Below, one piece after another: positions 52,494 through 61,611 of a stretch of 64,000 nt of DNA. Position 1 is the stretch's first letter; every line of letters begins with the position of its first letter. This stretch comes from Brachybacterium sp. EE-P12 (lineage in GTDB: Bacteria > Actinomycetota > Actinomycetes > Actinomycetales > Dermabacteraceae). A model generated the notes under the pieces. That model ran no database searches. It had not been told where the DNA came from and saw nothing but the letters and a program-made list of their open reading frames with translations. Where the stretch lies: assembly GCF_003711805.1 (NCBI RefSeq), contig NZ_QXCP01000004.1:868001-932000 (forward strand), read 5' to 3'. The translations under genes and the position numbers were made by a program.

Positions 52494-53138
52494 ATGACCT
52501 CCTCACCGCCCGCAGACCGCCCGCCGCGTCCCCCGGTGCGTCCGCAGACCGATCCCGGAGCCGCGGCGTCCGTCGCTCCCGGGTCCGCGGCTCCCGCCGC
52601 ACCTGGCCCCGGGGCCCCGGGTGCCGCCGGCCCGGAGATCTCCGATGCCCCGGACGGACGGCTCGGCGCCGAGGGGCTGCGCGCCGTCTCGCCGCGCCTC
52701 GTGCCCGCCCGCTACCTGGCCACGATCCCCGGCTACGTGATCGGGGTGCTGCTGGCGGCCGGCGCAGTGGTCGCGGCGGCCCTGACCGGATGGTGGTGGC
52801 TCGGCCTGCTGGCGCTGATCCCGCTGGTCGTCGTGGTGCAGAGCCTCCTGCTGACCCCGCGCAGGGTGCGGGCGATCGGCTATCGCGACGCGGAGGAGGA
52901 CCTCACGATCGCGCTCGGGATCATGTTCCGCTCCGTGCACACGATCCCCTACGGCAGGGTGCAGTCGGTGAAGATCGACGAGGGACCGGTGGACCGCCGC
53001 TACGGCCTCGCGAAGCTCACGATCAGCACCGCGCACGACGGCGCCGGGGTGACCCTGCCCGGGCTGCCGAAGGACGAGGCGGAGCGCCTGCGCGCCCTGC
53101 TGACCGCGCGCGGCGTCGAGCTGATGGCGGCGCTGTGA
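52494..53138 (+). CDS. PH domain-containing membrane protein (bPH2, YdbS-like)
   Basis: 214 residues. A Pro/Ala-rich ~60-residue N-terminus, two membrane helices (~75-120), then a bacterial PH-like domain (ALGIMFRSVHTIPYGRVQSV, YGLAKLTISTA). Paired with the larger YdbT-like gene by a GTGA overlap, as YdbS/YdbT in Bacillus. Role unknown. An ATG at 52485 is the alternative start; neither has a ribosome binding site, and I favour 52494 because CACGAT lies 7 nt upstream. Confidence 0.8.
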   Translation: MTSSPPADRPPRPPVRPQTDPGAAASVAPGSAAPAAPGPGAPGAAGPEISDAPDGRLGAEGLRAVSPRLVPARYLATIPGYVIGVLLAAGAVVAAALTGWWWLGLLALIPLVVVVQSLLLTPRRVRAIGYRDAEEDLTIALGIMFRSVHTIPYGRVQSVKIDEGPVDRRYGLAKLTISTAHDGAGVTLPGLPKDEAERLRALLTARGVELMAAL

Positions 53139-54859
53139 CCGCCCCCGGCACGGCGCCGACGGGACCGGAGCCCGACTCCGCCGCCGGCAGCGCTCCCGCA
53201 GACCGCACCTCCGCCGACGCCAGCCCCGCCGACAGCGGCTCCGCCGCGCCGCGGCACCGCACCCACCCGATCACCCCGCTGGTGACCGGCTGGAAGGTCG
53301 TCGTCGGCGTCATCGCGGTGATCACGGCGCAGAACGTCGCCCAGCTCGCCGACGAGTTCACCGTCCGCCGCGCCCTGATCGGCCTGGGCGTCCTGCTCGT
53401 GGTGATCCTGGTGTCCATCGTGCTGTCGGCCCTCAGCTGGTGGTTCACCACCTATGCGGTCGACGAGGACGGCGTCTCCCTCCACCACGGCATGATCAGC
53501 CGCTCGCGCGAGTACGCGCCCCGCGCACGCATCGAGTCCGTCTCGATCGAGCGCCCGCTGCTGGCCCGCCTGCTGGGGCTGGCGAAGGTGCGCGTCGAGG
53601 TCGCCGGCGGCGGCGAGTCCTATCTCGACATCGAGTACGTCAGCTCCGCCCGCGCCGAGGAGCTGCGCCGCGGCATCCTCGAGGTCGCCGCCGGCGCGTC
53701 GGCCGCGAACGCCCGCCCCGACATCGACGCTCCGCCCGCAGGCGGCGCGGCCGCCGCCGACCCCTCCGCGACCTCCGCCGCCTCGGAGCCTTCGCAGGCC
53801 GGCGGCGCAGCGGGGGAGCAGCACGGCGACCGGCTCGAGGAGCTCCTGTACGACGGGGTGACCGACGGGGAGCTCATCGCGAAGATCCCCACCGAGCGCC
53901 TCGTCCGCTCCCTCGCGCGCGACCTCGGCTTCCTGGTCGGGATCGTCATGAGCATCGTCGGCGTCGGGGTCGCGATCGCCCTCGGCATCTGGCAGGAGGG
54001 CTTCTCGATCGCGATCCTCGTCGCCCTGGCGCCCACCGTCATCGCCGTGCCGAAGTACGTCTTCGGGCGCATCGACTCCGGCTGGGGCTTCGTCTCCCGC
54101 TACACCGAGCGCGGGCTGCGGATGCGACGGGGCCTGGCGAACACCCGCACCGACAACATCGCCGCGGGCCGCATCCAGCGCTTCGACCTGCGCCGGCCGT
54201 TCCTGTGGCGGGGCCCCGGCTGGACCGCGGTCTCCGTGACCGTGGCCGGGATCGATGACGACGACGAGAACGGCGCGACCAGCGTGCTGCCGGTCGGCAC
54301 CCGGGAGGAGCTACGCGGCACCCTCGGACGGCTCAGCGCACCGCTGGGCACCGAGGACGACCTCGCGACCCTCGAGCACCTGCTCATGGCACCTGTTCGA
54401 GAGCTGACCGGGCTGCGCACCCCCGTGCGCTGGTTCTGGATCGCCCGTCGCACCGAGCTGAGCCTGCTGCTGCCCGGCGCGCTCGTGCACCGCAGCGGGA
54501 TCGTCTCGCGCAAGCTCAGCATCGTCCCGCGCGAGCGGATCCAGGAGCTGCGGCTCGAGGACGGCCCGCTCGCCCGCCGGCTCGGCATCCTGGACCTGCA
54601 CGTCGAAGGGGCCGGGGACTCGCTGCTGCTGGAGAACCTGCGCCGCGAGGACGCCCTCGCGCTCCACGCCGTGCTCGCCGCCGATGCCCGCTCCCTGCGC
54701 CGCTACCGCGACCGCGACCGCTGGCCCCGGCCCGCCCTCGCCCCCGTCGGCGGCGGGACCGACGGCGCCGCGGCGGACAGCGCAGCCGCCGAGGTGGAGA
54801 CGAGCGGGAACGCCCCCGGAGCAGGAGCGATGACCCCGCGCCCGGAGCAGGAGCGATGA
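53135..54859 (+). CDS. PH domain-containing membrane protein (YdbT-like, several bPH2 domains)
   Basis: 574 residues. At least three PH-like domains alternate with membrane helix pairs: first domain after helices at ~48-100 (VDEDGVSLHHGMISRSREYA), a second after helices ~265-310 (YTERGLRMRRGLANTRTDNI), a third near 440-540 (LVHRSGIVSRKLSIVPRERI). Low-complexity Ala-rich linker ~185-230. The extreme C-terminus (GAGAMTPRPEQER) was created by a 26-bp tandem duplication that also sets the stop. Function unknown. Confidence 0.82.
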   Translation: MTAPGTAPTGPEPDSAAGSAPADRTSADASPADSGSAAPRHRTHPITPLVTGWKVVVGVIAVITAQNVAQLADEFTVRRALIGLGVLLVVILVSIVLSALSWWFTTYAVDEDGVSLHHGMISRSREYAPRARIESVSIERPLLARLLGLAKVRVEVAGGGESYLDIEYVSSARAEELRRGILEVAAGASAANARPDIDAPPAGGAAAADPSATSAASEPSQAGGAAGEQHGDRLEELLYDGVTDGELIAKIPTERLVRSLARDLGFLVGIVMSIVGVGVAIALGIWQEGFSIAILVALAPTVIAVPKYVFGRIDSGWGFVSRYTERGLRMRRGLANTRTDNIAAGRIQRFDLRRPFLWRGPGWTAVSVTVAGIDDDDENGATSVLPVGTREELRGTLGRLSAPLGTEDDLATLEHLLMAPVRELTGLRTPVRWFWIARRTELSLLLPGALVHRSGIVSRKLSIVPRERIQELRLEDGPLARRLGILDLHVEGAGDSLLLENLRREDALALHAVLAADARSLRRYRDRDRWPRPALAPVGGGTDGAAADSAAAEVETSGNAPGAGAMTPRPEQER

Positions 54860-54865
54860 CCCCGC
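54815..54865 (+). repeat. 25-bp tandem duplication at the YdbT-like / DUF2520 gene junction
   Basis: Identical copies at 54815-54839 and 54841-54865 (period 26). Each carries GGAGCAGGAGCG and ATGACCCCG, i.e. the ribosome binding site and start codon of the DUF2520 gene. The first ATG (54830) is in frame with the upstream gene; the second (54856) is the true start. Confidence 0.85.
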
Positions 54866-55758
54866 CCCGCCTCGGGATCGGCGTGATCGGCGCCGGACAC
54901 GTCGGCGCCGTGCTCGGCGCGGCGCTGCGCGCCGAGGGCCATGCGCTCACCGGCGCCTACGCCGTCTCCGACGCCTCCCGCGAGCGGGCCGCGGAGCTCC
55001 TGCCCGGCGTGCCGCTGCTGGACGTGCCCGCTCTCGTCGAGCGCAGCGAGATGCTGCTGCTCGCGGTCCCCGACGACCAGCTCGCACCGCTCGCCGCCGG
55101 GATCGCCGCGACGGGCCTGTCACCGGGCGGTCAGCTCGTCGTCCACACCTCCGGCCGCTACGGCACCGAGGCGCTGGCGCCGCTGGCCCGCGCCGGCGCC
55201 GCCACGATCGCGATCCATCCCGCGATGACCTTCACCGGCACCCGCACCGACCTGCCCCGGCTGGTCGGCTGCCCGATGGGCATCACCGCCTCCGCCGAGT
55301 TCCTGCCGGTCGCGGCCGCGCTCGTGGTGGAGATGGGCGGGGAGGCCGTCGTGATCGCGGAGGGCGACCGCCCGCTCTACCACGCCGCCCTCGCCCACGC
55401 CGCGAACCACCTCGTCGTGCTCGTGGACCAGTCCCGACGGGCGCTCTCCCGCCTCGGCATCGAGGACCCCGGCTCCTACCTGCGCCCGCTGCTCGAGGCC
55501 GCCCTCGAGGAGTCCCTGCGCCGCGGCAGCAAGGCCCTGACCGGGCCCGTCGTGCGCGGGGACGCCGGCACGGTGGGCGCCCATCTCGAGGCCCTCGCGG
55601 ACCTCGACGCCACCGCAGCTCCGGTCGAGCCCGGCGACGTGAGCGACACCTATCGCACGCTCGCCCTGGCGGCGCTGGCCCGTGCGAGACTCCCGGAGGG
55701 CGCGCGCGAGCAGATCCGCGCGCTGCTGGAGGAGACCCCGCCACCGGAGGACGCATGA
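54856..55758 (+). CDS. Rossmann-fold / DUF2520 protein
   Basis: 300 residues. N-terminal NAD(P)-binding fold (IGVIGAGHVGAVLGAALRAE), then VHTSGRYG and IHPAMTFTG, and a helical DUF2520 C-terminal domain (HAALAHAANHLVVLVDQS). It resembles F420/NADP oxidoreductases and ketopantoate-reductase-like enzymes. It is regularly placed directly before panC in actinobacteria, with an ATGA overlap here, so a pantoate-forming or related step has been suspected; unproven. Confidence 0.85.
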   Translation: MTPPRLGIGVIGAGHVGAVLGAALRAEGHALTGAYAVSDASRERAAELLPGVPLLDVPALVERSEMLLLAVPDDQLAPLAAGIAATGLSPGGQLVVHTSGRYGTEALAPLARAGAATIAIHPAMTFTGTRTDLPRLVGCPMGITASAEFLPVAAALVVEMGGEAVVIAEGDRPLYHAALAHAANHLVVLVDQSRRALSRLGIEDPGSYLRPLLEAALEESLRRGSKALTGPVVRGDAGTVGAHLEALADLDATAAPVEPGDVSDTYRTLALAALARARLPEGAREQIRALLEETPPPEDA

Positions 55759-56606
55759 CACCCGACCGCACGACCGCGCTGGTGACCACCAAGGACGAGC
55801 TGCGCGCGAGGCGCGCCGCGATGGAGGGCACCGTCGGCGCGGTGCTGACCATGGGGTCCCTGCACGCCGGGCACCTGGCGCTGGTGCAGCGGGCCCGCGA
55901 GCTCGCCGACCACGTGATCCTCACCGACTTCGTCAACCCCCTCCAGTTCGGGCCCGGGGAGGACTACCAGGCCTATCCCCGCGACCTCGAGGCGGACCTC
56001 GCGCTCGTCGACGGCCTCGTCGACCTCGTCTTCGCCCCGAGCGTGGAGGAGATGTACCCGGTGCTGCCGCCGACGGTCTCGGTGACCGCGGGCCGCGCCG
56101 GGACCGTGCTCGAGGGCGCGGCGAGGCCGGGCCACTTCGACGGCGTGGTCACCGTCGTCGCGAAGCTGCTGCGCCTGACCGACCCGCACCTGAGCGTGTT
56201 CGGACGCAAGGACGCCCAGCAGCTCGCGATCATCCAGCGCCTGGTCGCGGACCTCGACCTGCCCGTGCGGATCGAGCCCGTCGAGATCCAGCGCGAGGAG
56301 ACGGGACTGGCCCGCTCGAGCCGCAACGCCTATCTCAGCGAGGCCGGCCGGGAGCAGGCCCTGGCCCTGTCCCGCACCATCGCCGCCGCCCTCGAGGCCG
56401 CCCCCTCCCTGGCCGCGATCCAGGAGGCCCTCGCCCGTGCCCGCGAGCGCGCCGAGATCGACTGGGACTACGCGCTCGCGCTGGACCCCGCGACGCTCGA
56501 GCCCGCCGGCGCCGAGCATCGCGGCGAGGTGCTCGTCGTGCTCGCGGGCCGCGTCGAGGGCACCCGGCTGCTCGATGCGGCTGTGGCGGTGGCGACAGCC
56601 CCCTGA
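55755..56606 (+). CDS. panC: Pantothenate synthetase
   Basis: 283 residues. Joins pantoate and beta-alanine with ATP. HIGH-like motif [25 protein letters not shown] and SSRNAYLS (the KMSKS-equivalent loop). Beta-alanine comes from panD at 22 kb; panB is not in the window. Overlaps the DUF2520 stop by 4 nt. LysS follows with its own -10 box. Confidence 0.95.
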   Translation: MTPDRTTALVTTKDELRARRAAMEGTVGAVLTMGSLHAGHLALVQRARELADHVILTDFVNPLQFGPGEDYQAYPRDLEADLALVDGLVDLVFAPSVEEMYPVLPPTVSVTAGRAGTVLEGAARPGHFDGVVTVVAKLLRLTDPHLSVFGRKDAQQLAIIQRLVADLDLPVRIEPVEIQREETGLARSSRNAYLSEAGREQALALSRTIAAALEAAPSLAAIQEALARARERAEIDWDYALALDPATLEPAGAEHRGEVLVVLAGRVEGTRLLDAAVAVATAP

Positions 56607-56636
56607 TCGGGGAAGACCTCACAGGGGCGGTGATGA

Positions 56637-56642
56637 GACAAT
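56637..56642 (+). promoter_or_regulatory. Candidate -10 box GACAAT of lysS
   Basis: GACAAT followed by 7 nt and the ATG at 56650; no ribosome binding site, so a leaderless lysS mRNA is likely. Confidence 0.45.
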
Positions 56643-56649
56643 CGCACCC

Positions 56650-58158
56650 ATGAGCGAGATTCCCCCTGTCCCCGAGGTCACCGACAGCTCCGATCAGGTC
56701 GCGGTCCGACGGTCCAAGCGGGAGCGCCTGCTGGCGCGCGGGGAGGAGCCCTATCCCGTCTCGGTCCCGGTCACCACCACGATCTCCGCGGTCCGTGCCG
56801 AGTACGGCCACCTCGAGGCCGGCGTCGAGACCGAGGACGAGGTCGGGGTCTCCGGCCGCGTCGTCTTCCAGCGCAACACCGGGAAGCTCGCCTTCATCAC
56901 CCTCCAGGACGGTGCCGGGCAGCGTCTGCAGATCATGGCCTCCCAGGCGGTGCTGGGCGAGGAGCGCCTCGCCGACCTCAAGGCCGACGTCGACCTCGGC
57001 GACCACGTCTTCTTCCACGGCCGCGTCGGGGCCTCGCGCCGCGGCGAGCTGAGCGTCTTCGCGGACTCCTGGCAGATGGCCGCGAAGGCCGTCCGCCCCC
57101 TCCCGGTGCTGCACGCGGACCTCTCCGAGGAGTCCCGGGTGCGCCGTCGCTATGTCGACCTGATCGTGCGCCAGGAGGCGCGGGACGCGGTGCGGCAGCG
57201 CGCGGAGGTCATGCACTCGCTGCGCGAGTCGTTCCGCCGCCGCGACTTCGTCGAGGTCGAGACGCCGATGCTGCAGGTGATCCCCTCGGGCGCCGCGGCA
57301 CGGCCTTTCGTCACCCACATGAACGCGTTCGACCTCGACCTGTACCTGCGGATCGCGCCGGAGCTGTTCCTCAAGCGCGCCGCCGTCGGAGGGCTCGAGA
57401 AGGTCTTCGAGATCAACCGCAACTTCCGGAACGAGGGCGCGGATTCCACGCATTCCCCCGAGTTCGCGATGCTCGAGTCCTACGAGGCCTACGGAGATTA
57501 CGACACGATCGCGGATCTCACCCGCTCGCTCGTGCAGGAGGCCGCGCGCGCGGCGACCGGCTCGGAGATCGTCACCCTCGCCGACGGCACCGAGTACGAC
57601 CTCTCCGGGGAATGGACGGCGATCACCGTCTACGGCTCCCTCTCCGAGGCGCTCGGCGAGGAGATCACACCGGAGACCTCCCCGGCCCGCCTGCGCGAGA
57701 TCGCCCGCTCCCTCGACCTCGACCTCGACCATCCCAGGTACGGCCACGGCAAGCTCGTCGAGGAGCTCTTCGAGCACCAGGTGAGCGACCATCTGCACGC
57801 ACCGACCTTCGTGCGGGACTTCCCCGTCGAGACCAGCCCGCTCGTGCGCGCTCACCGCTCCACGCCGGGCGTGGTCGAGAAGTGGGACCTGTATGTGCGC
57901 GGCTTCGAGCTCGCGACCGGCTACTCCGAGCTCGTCGACCCCGTCATCCAGCGCGAGCGCTTCGCGCAGCAGGCGCAGCTCGCCGCGCAGGGCGATGACG
58001 AGGCGATGCGCCTGGACGAGGACTTCCTCGAGGCGATGGAGTACGCGCTGCCCCCGACCGGCGGGATGGGGATGGGCGTGGACCGGCTGCTGATGGCGCT
58101 GACCGGCCTCGGCATCCGCGAGACGATCCTCTTCCCGCTCGTGAAGCCGGGAGCCTGA
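56650..58158 (+). CDS. lysS: Lysyl-tRNA synthetase (class II)
   Basis: 502 residues. An OB-fold anticodon-binding domain (~50-170; [20 protein letters not shown]) precedes the class II core: motif 2 [20 protein letters not shown] and motif 3 [13 protein letters not shown]. The first ~15 residues are a short acidic extension. Followed 1 nt later by a small membrane protein. Confidence 0.96.
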   Translation: MSEIPPVPEVTDSSDQVAVRRSKRERLLARGEEPYPVSVPVTTTISAVRAEYGHLEAGVETEDEVGVSGRVVFQRNTGKLAFITLQDGAGQRLQIMASQAVLGEERLADLKADVDLGDHVFFHGRVGASRRGELSVFADSWQMAAKAVRPLPVLHADLSEESRVRRRYVDLIVRQEARDAVRQRAEVMHSLRESFRRRDFVEVETPMLQVIPSGAAARPFVTHMNAFDLDLYLRIAPELFLKRAAVGGLEKVFEINRNFRNEGADSTHSPEFAMLESYEAYGDYDTIADLTRSLVQEAARAATGSEIVTLADGTEYDLSGEWTAITVYGSLSEALGEEITPETSPARLREIARSLDLDLDHPRYGHGKLVEELFEHQVSDHLHAPTFVRDFPVETSPLVRAHRSTPGVVEKWDLYVRGFELATGYSELVDPVIQRERFAQQAQLAAQGDDEAMRLDEDFLEAMEYALPPTGGMGMGVDRLLMALTGLGIRETILFPLVKPGA

Positions 58159-58159
58159 G

Positions 58160-58333
58160 ATGGGCTCGGGATTCTGGTTCGAGGCCGGGGCGCTGCTGCC
58201 GTCGATCGGCGTGGGGCTGCTGTTCTGGTTCGCGGTCCGCGCCCTGCTGCGGGCCGACCGGCGGGAGCGGGACGCCGAGCGCGAGGCGGAGCAGGAGTTC
58301 CTCGAGAACCGGAAGCGGCGCGAAGAGTCCTGA
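58160..58333 (+). CDS. Small single-pass membrane protein downstream of lysS
   Basis: 57 residues. One hydrophobic helix (~9-28; ALLPSIGVGLLFWFAVRALL) followed by a strongly charged helix (RRERDAEREAEQEFLENRKR). The ATG begins one nucleotide after the lysS stop, GGGAG lies 5-9 nt upstream, and codon use is typical. A small charged membrane protein at this place is common beside actinobacterial lysS. Function unknown. Confidence 0.75.
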   Translation: MGSGFWFEAGALLPSIGVGLLFWFAVRALLRADRRERDAEREAEQEFLENRKRREES

Positions 58334-58387
58334 CGGTGTGCCGCACGAGAATGCGGTCACGCGCCTTCCCCAATATTCGTTATCGTC

Positions 58388-58416
58388 TTGAAATTGTCTC
58401 CCTCGCATCGGATACT
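58388..58416 (+). promoter_or_regulatory. lsr2 promoter: TTGAAA-N17-GATACT
   Basis: -35 TTGAAA at 58388-58393 and -10 GATACT at 58411-58416 with ideal 17-bp spacing, within the A/T-richest stretch of the window. Start expected near 58423, giving a leader of ~60 nt. Confidence 0.7.
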
Positions 58417-58424
58417 GGGCGGGA

Positions 58425-58448
58425 TCATGAACGCACATGAGTTCATGA
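58425..58448. promoter_or_regulatory. Inverted repeat TCATGAAC-N8-GTTCATGA in the lsr2 leader
   Basis: Perfect 8-bp arms with spacer GCACATGA, starting about 2 nt after the expected transcription start. Either an operator at +2 to +25 or an mRNA hairpin 35 nt before the Lsr2 ATG. Confidence 0.5.
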
Positions 58449-58483
58449 CGCAGTCCGAAAACGACCTACGAGGGAGAACCCCT

Positions 58484-58816
58484 ATGGCACGGAAGACCTA
58501 CGTGGAGCTCATCGACGACCTCACCGGTGACAAGGCCGCCGAGACGGTGAGCTTCGCCCTGGACGGCGTCGCCTACGAGATCGACCTCTCCGCGGACAAT
58601 GCCGAGAAGCTCCGCGAGGAGCTCGGCACCTGGGTCGGGAAGGCGCGCCGCGTCGGAGGGCGCCGCACTCGCGGCACGACCTCCGGCTCCCGTGCGAGCT
58701 CGAACGACTCCGCCAAGATCCGCCAGTGGGCGCGCGAGGCCGGCTACGAGGTCCCCGACCGCGGCCGGATCTCCGGCACGATCCGCAAGGCCTACGAGGA
58801 GGCGAACGGGAAGTGA
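58484..58816 (+). CDS. lsr2: Lsr2 nucleoid-associated protein
   Basis: 110 residues. H-NS-like xenogeneic silencer of actinobacteria. N-terminal dimerisation domain (MARKTYVELIDDLTGDKAAE, beta-strand VSFALDGVAYEIDLS) and C-terminal DNA-binding domain with the minor-groove hook RGR in VPDRGRISGTIRKAY. Start fixed by AGGGAG 8 nt upstream and the conserved N-terminus; the upstream open frame covers promoter sequence. lysS-lsr2 linkage is typical of Micrococcales. Confidence 0.96.
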   Translation: MARKTYVELIDDLTGDKAAETVSFALDGVAYEIDLSADNAEKLREELGTWVGKARRVGGRRTRGTTSGSRASSNDSAKIRQWAREAGYEVPDRGRISGTIRKAYEEANGK

Positions 58817-58856
58817 TCCCCTCCCGGCGGTGAGCATCGCCGCCGGTGCCGCTGCG

Positions 58857-58889
58857 AAGGGCCCGTGACCACGATGGTCACGGGCCCTT
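58857..58889. terminator. Bidirectional terminator between lsr2 and galM
   Basis: Perfect 15-bp stem (arms 58857-58871 and 58875-58889) with the 3-nt loop CGA, flanked by A and T residues; serves both convergent genes. Confidence 0.75.
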
Positions 58890-58937
58890 CTCATGCTCGA
58901 TCGTGCTCGGTCGGGGCGCTCCGGCGCCCGCCGGAGG

Positions 58938-59921
58938 TCACCAGCCGCGCAGGGTCCAGGACGCCTGGTGCTCCTCGCCGGGAGCCAGGCGCACCACGTC
59001 GGTCCCGGAGCGGAAGGCGTCCGGCGGGCAGGTCATCGGCTCGACCGCGAGGCCGCGGCGGTGATGCTCGGGCTCGGGCCGGTCCCCGGTGTGGATCTGC
59101 AGCCACGGGCACTCCTCGCCGGCGGTCAGCTCCACGCCGGTGCCGCCGGGGGCGGTCACGGTGACGCGCAGCAGCCCGCCCTCGTCCCGGGCGACATCCG
59201 TGAAGGCGTGGTCGATGAACAGGTCCTCGAGCACGCGCGGAGCAGAGAAGTCGAAGTCGTCCCCGCGGGCGATCGGGGCGGTGCCGGTGGGCAGCAGGCG
59301 GTCCTCGGTGACGGTGAGCACGGTCCCGGCCGCGACCTCGAGCGACCACTGCTCCAGCGGCTCGGGCCCCGCGACCAGGTACGGATGCGGGCACACGCCG
59401 TAGGGCGCGTCGCGCCGTCCCAGATTCCTCGCCGTCACCGTGGTGGCCAGCCCCGTCTCGGCAGAGAGCGCGTAGCGCACCGACAGCAGCAGGTGGAAGG
59501 GATAGCCGGGGGAGGGGAACAGCTCCGTGCGCAGCACCACCTCGTCCTCGGTCACCGAGGCCGGGGCGAAGGGATGGAAGGAGACGAGGCCGTGGAGGGC
59601 GTTGCCGCGCTCCGGCTCGCTGAGCGGCGTGCGGATCTCCTCCCCGTCCCAGGTGTAGGTGCCGTCGCCGATCCGGTTCGGCCAGGGTGCCACGATCGCG
59701 CCCCTGAAGAACAGCATCGGCCCTTCCTCGGGGCTGCGCAGCAGGAGGTCTCGCCCCCCGACGGTGAGGGACTCGAGGGTCGCGCCGACCGTGGAGACCT
59801 CGGCGCGGTAGCTCCCCGCGACGAGCGTGAACAGGTCGCCGCGGTCGCGCGCGGCTGCGGGCGCGGTCGGATCGACGCCTGCGCCGGCGTCGTGTCCGGC
59901 GGGGGCGAGGGGGTCGGTCAT
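58938..59921 (-). CDS. galM: Aldose 1-epimerase family protein
   Basis: 327 residues. Galactose-mutarotase-like beta-sandwich: NRIGDGTYTWDGEE (Asn/Arg substrate contacts), NALHGLVSFHPF with the catalytic His region, GVCPHPYLV with a second His, and a C-terminal ECPWLQIHTGD carrying the catalytic Glu/Trp area. Interconverts sugar anomers; exact sugar unknown. AAGGAG upstream of the ATG. Lies 54 nt downstream of mqo and may share its mRNA. Confidence 0.88.
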   Translation of the reverse strand: MTDPLAPAGHDAGAGVDPTAPAAARDRGDLFTLVAGSYRAEVSTVGATLESLTVGGRDLLLRSPEEGPMLFFRGAIVAPWPNRIGDGTYTWDGEEIRTPLSEPERGNALHGLVSFHPFAPASVTEDEVVLRTELFPSPGYPFHLLLSVRYALSAETGLATTVTARNLGRRDAPYGVCPHPYLVAGPEPLEQWSLEVAAGTVLTVTEDRLLPTGTAPIARGDDFDFSAPRVLEDLFIDHAFTDVARDEGGLLRVTVTAPGGTGVELTAGEECPWLQIHTGDRPEPEHHRRGLAVEPMTCPPDAFRSGTDVVRLAPGEEHQASWTLRGW

Positions 59922-59975
59922 CAGGTGCTCTCCTTGGGGTGCGGGGACGCGGTGTCGGCGGTGATGCTCAGCGGC

Positions 59976-61457
59976 TCAGTGGCTGAGGTCGAGCGCGGCG
60001 GCCGTGCGCTCAAGGGTCCGGTGGGCGAGGTCGCGGTCCTCCGAGAGATGGGTGCCCCAGCTGGGCACCATCTCCTGCAGCGCGGGGCGCCAGGTCTCGA
60101 TGCGCTGGGGGAACATGCGCTCGAGCATCGTGAGCATGATGCTGGTCGCGGTGGAGGCGCCGGGGGAGGCGCCGAGCATCCCGCCGATCGACCCGTCGGC
60201 CGCGGCGATCAGCTGCGTGCCGAACTGCAGCACGCCGTGCTTCTTCGCATCCGGGGCGATCACCTGCACGCGCTGACCGGCGGTGACCTCCTCCCAGTCC
60301 GACTCCCGGGCGTCGGGCATGTACTCCAGCAGCGCCTCGAAGCGCTTGTGATGGGTCGCGGCCAGCTGCGAGCCGAGATAGACCATGAGGTCCAGGTTCG
60401 GCGGGGCGACGGCCATCATCTGGGTGAGGTTCGAGGGCTTGATCGACTCGAACAGGTCGGTGTACCGGCCGGTCTTGAGGAACTTCGGTGACCATCCCGC
60501 GTACGGGCCGAACATCAGCGACCGCTTCCCGCCCACGTAGCGGGTGTCGAGGTGGGGGACGCTCATCGGCGGAGCCCCGACGGCCGCCTTGCCGTACACC
60601 TTGGCGTCGTGGCGGGCGATGGTCTCGGGGTCGGTGCAGCGCAGCCACTGCCCGGAGATCGGGAACCCGCCGAAGCCGCGGATCTCCTCGATCCCGGACC
60701 TCTGCAGCAGCGGCAGCGCATAGCCGCCCGCGCCGACGAACACGAACGGGGCGCGGACCACGCGGACGGAGTCGTCGGCGCTCGAGCGGACCATCACGCC
60801 CCAGTCGGTGCCCATGCGGCGCAGGTCGACGACCTCGGAGCCGGTCGAGACGGTGGTCCCCGCGCGGGAGGCGAAGGCGAGCATCTCGCGGGTCAGCGCC
60901 CCGAAGTCGACGTCCGTGCCGTCGGGCGACCAGGTCGCCGCGATCGTCTCGGTGACCGGGCGGCCCTCGGAGACCAGCGGCGCCCACTCGGCGAGCTGCG
61001 CGTGCTCGGTGGTGAACTCCATGCGGTCGAAGAGCGGGTTCGCGACGAGCGCCTCGTGGCGGCGGCGCAGGTAGTCGGCGTTCTCCATCCCGTGCACGAA
61101 GCTCATGTGCGGGACGGTGTGGATGAACCGCGAGGGGGAGCCGATGCGGTCGTTCTCCACCAGATGGGACCAGAACTGGCGCGAGACCTGGAACTGCTCG
61201 TTGATCGCGATGGCCTTCGCCGGGCTGACCGAGCCGTCCACGTCCTGCGGCGTGTAGTTCAGCTCGCACAGGGCGCTGTGCCCCGTTCCGGCGTTGTTCC
61301 AGGCATCGCTGGACTCGGCGCCGAGGGAGTCCAGCCGCTCCAGGACCACGATCTCCCACTCCGGCTCCAGCTCGGTGAGCATCGCGGCGAGGGTCGCGCT
61401 GGCGATGCCGCCGCCGATCAGCACCGCATCCGCTCGGGTCACGTCCAGGTCTGCCAT
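59976..61457 (-). CDS. mqo: Malate:quinone oxidoreductase
   Basis: 493 residues. Membrane-associated FAD enzyme oxidising malate to oxaloacetate and feeding quinone. FAD motif VLIGGGIASATLAAMLTELE, then SSDAWNNAGTGHSALCELNYT, GGKRSLMFGPYAGWSPKFLK and GGMLGASPGASTATSIMLTM are family hallmarks. Replaces or supplements NAD-malate dehydrogenase, as in Corynebacterium. GGAG 6 nt before the ATG; a 12-bp palindrome lies just upstream. Confidence 0.96.
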   Translation of the reverse strand: MADLDVTRADAVLIGGGIASATLAAMLTELEPEWEIVVLERLDSLGAESSDAWNNAGTGHSALCELNYTPQDVDGSVSPAKAIAINEQFQVSRQFWSHLVENDRIGSPSRFIHTVPHMSFVHGMENADYLRRRHEALVANPLFDRMEFTTEHAQLAEWAPLVSEGRPVTETIAATWSPDGTDVDFGALTREMLAFASRAGTTVSTGSEVVDLRRMGTDWGVMVRSSADDSVRVVRAPFVFVGAGGYALPLLQRSGIEEIRGFGGFPISGQWLRCTDPETIARHDAKVYGKAAVGAPPMSVPHLDTRYVGGKRSLMFGPYAGWSPKFLKTGRYTDLFESIKPSNLTQMMAVAPPNLDLMVYLGSQLAATHHKRFEALLEYMPDARESDWEEVTAGQRVQVIAPDAKKHGVLQFGTQLIAAADGSIGGMLGASPGASTATSIMLTMLERMFPQRIETWRPALQEMVPSWGTHLSEDRDLAHRTLERTAAALDLSH

Positions 61458-61468
61458 GTCTCTCCGTT

Positions 61469-61480
61469 CGCGCTAGCGCG
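61469..61480. promoter_or_regulatory. 12-bp palindrome CGCGCTAGCGCG before mqo
   Basis: Perfect palindrome 11 nt upstream of the mqo start, in its leader. Candidate operator or chance in GC-rich DNA. Confidence 0.25.
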
Positions 61481-61611
61481 TGTCCTGCCCACGAGGAGCC
61501 GCGCATTCCTCGCGCGGCGCAGGGTGACAGGGTGATCGTGCCGATCAGGGTATCTCGTGTCCCGGGGTGTCGAGCACCGCCCGAGCACGTCCGGGGGCGG
61601 TGCCCCTCGGT

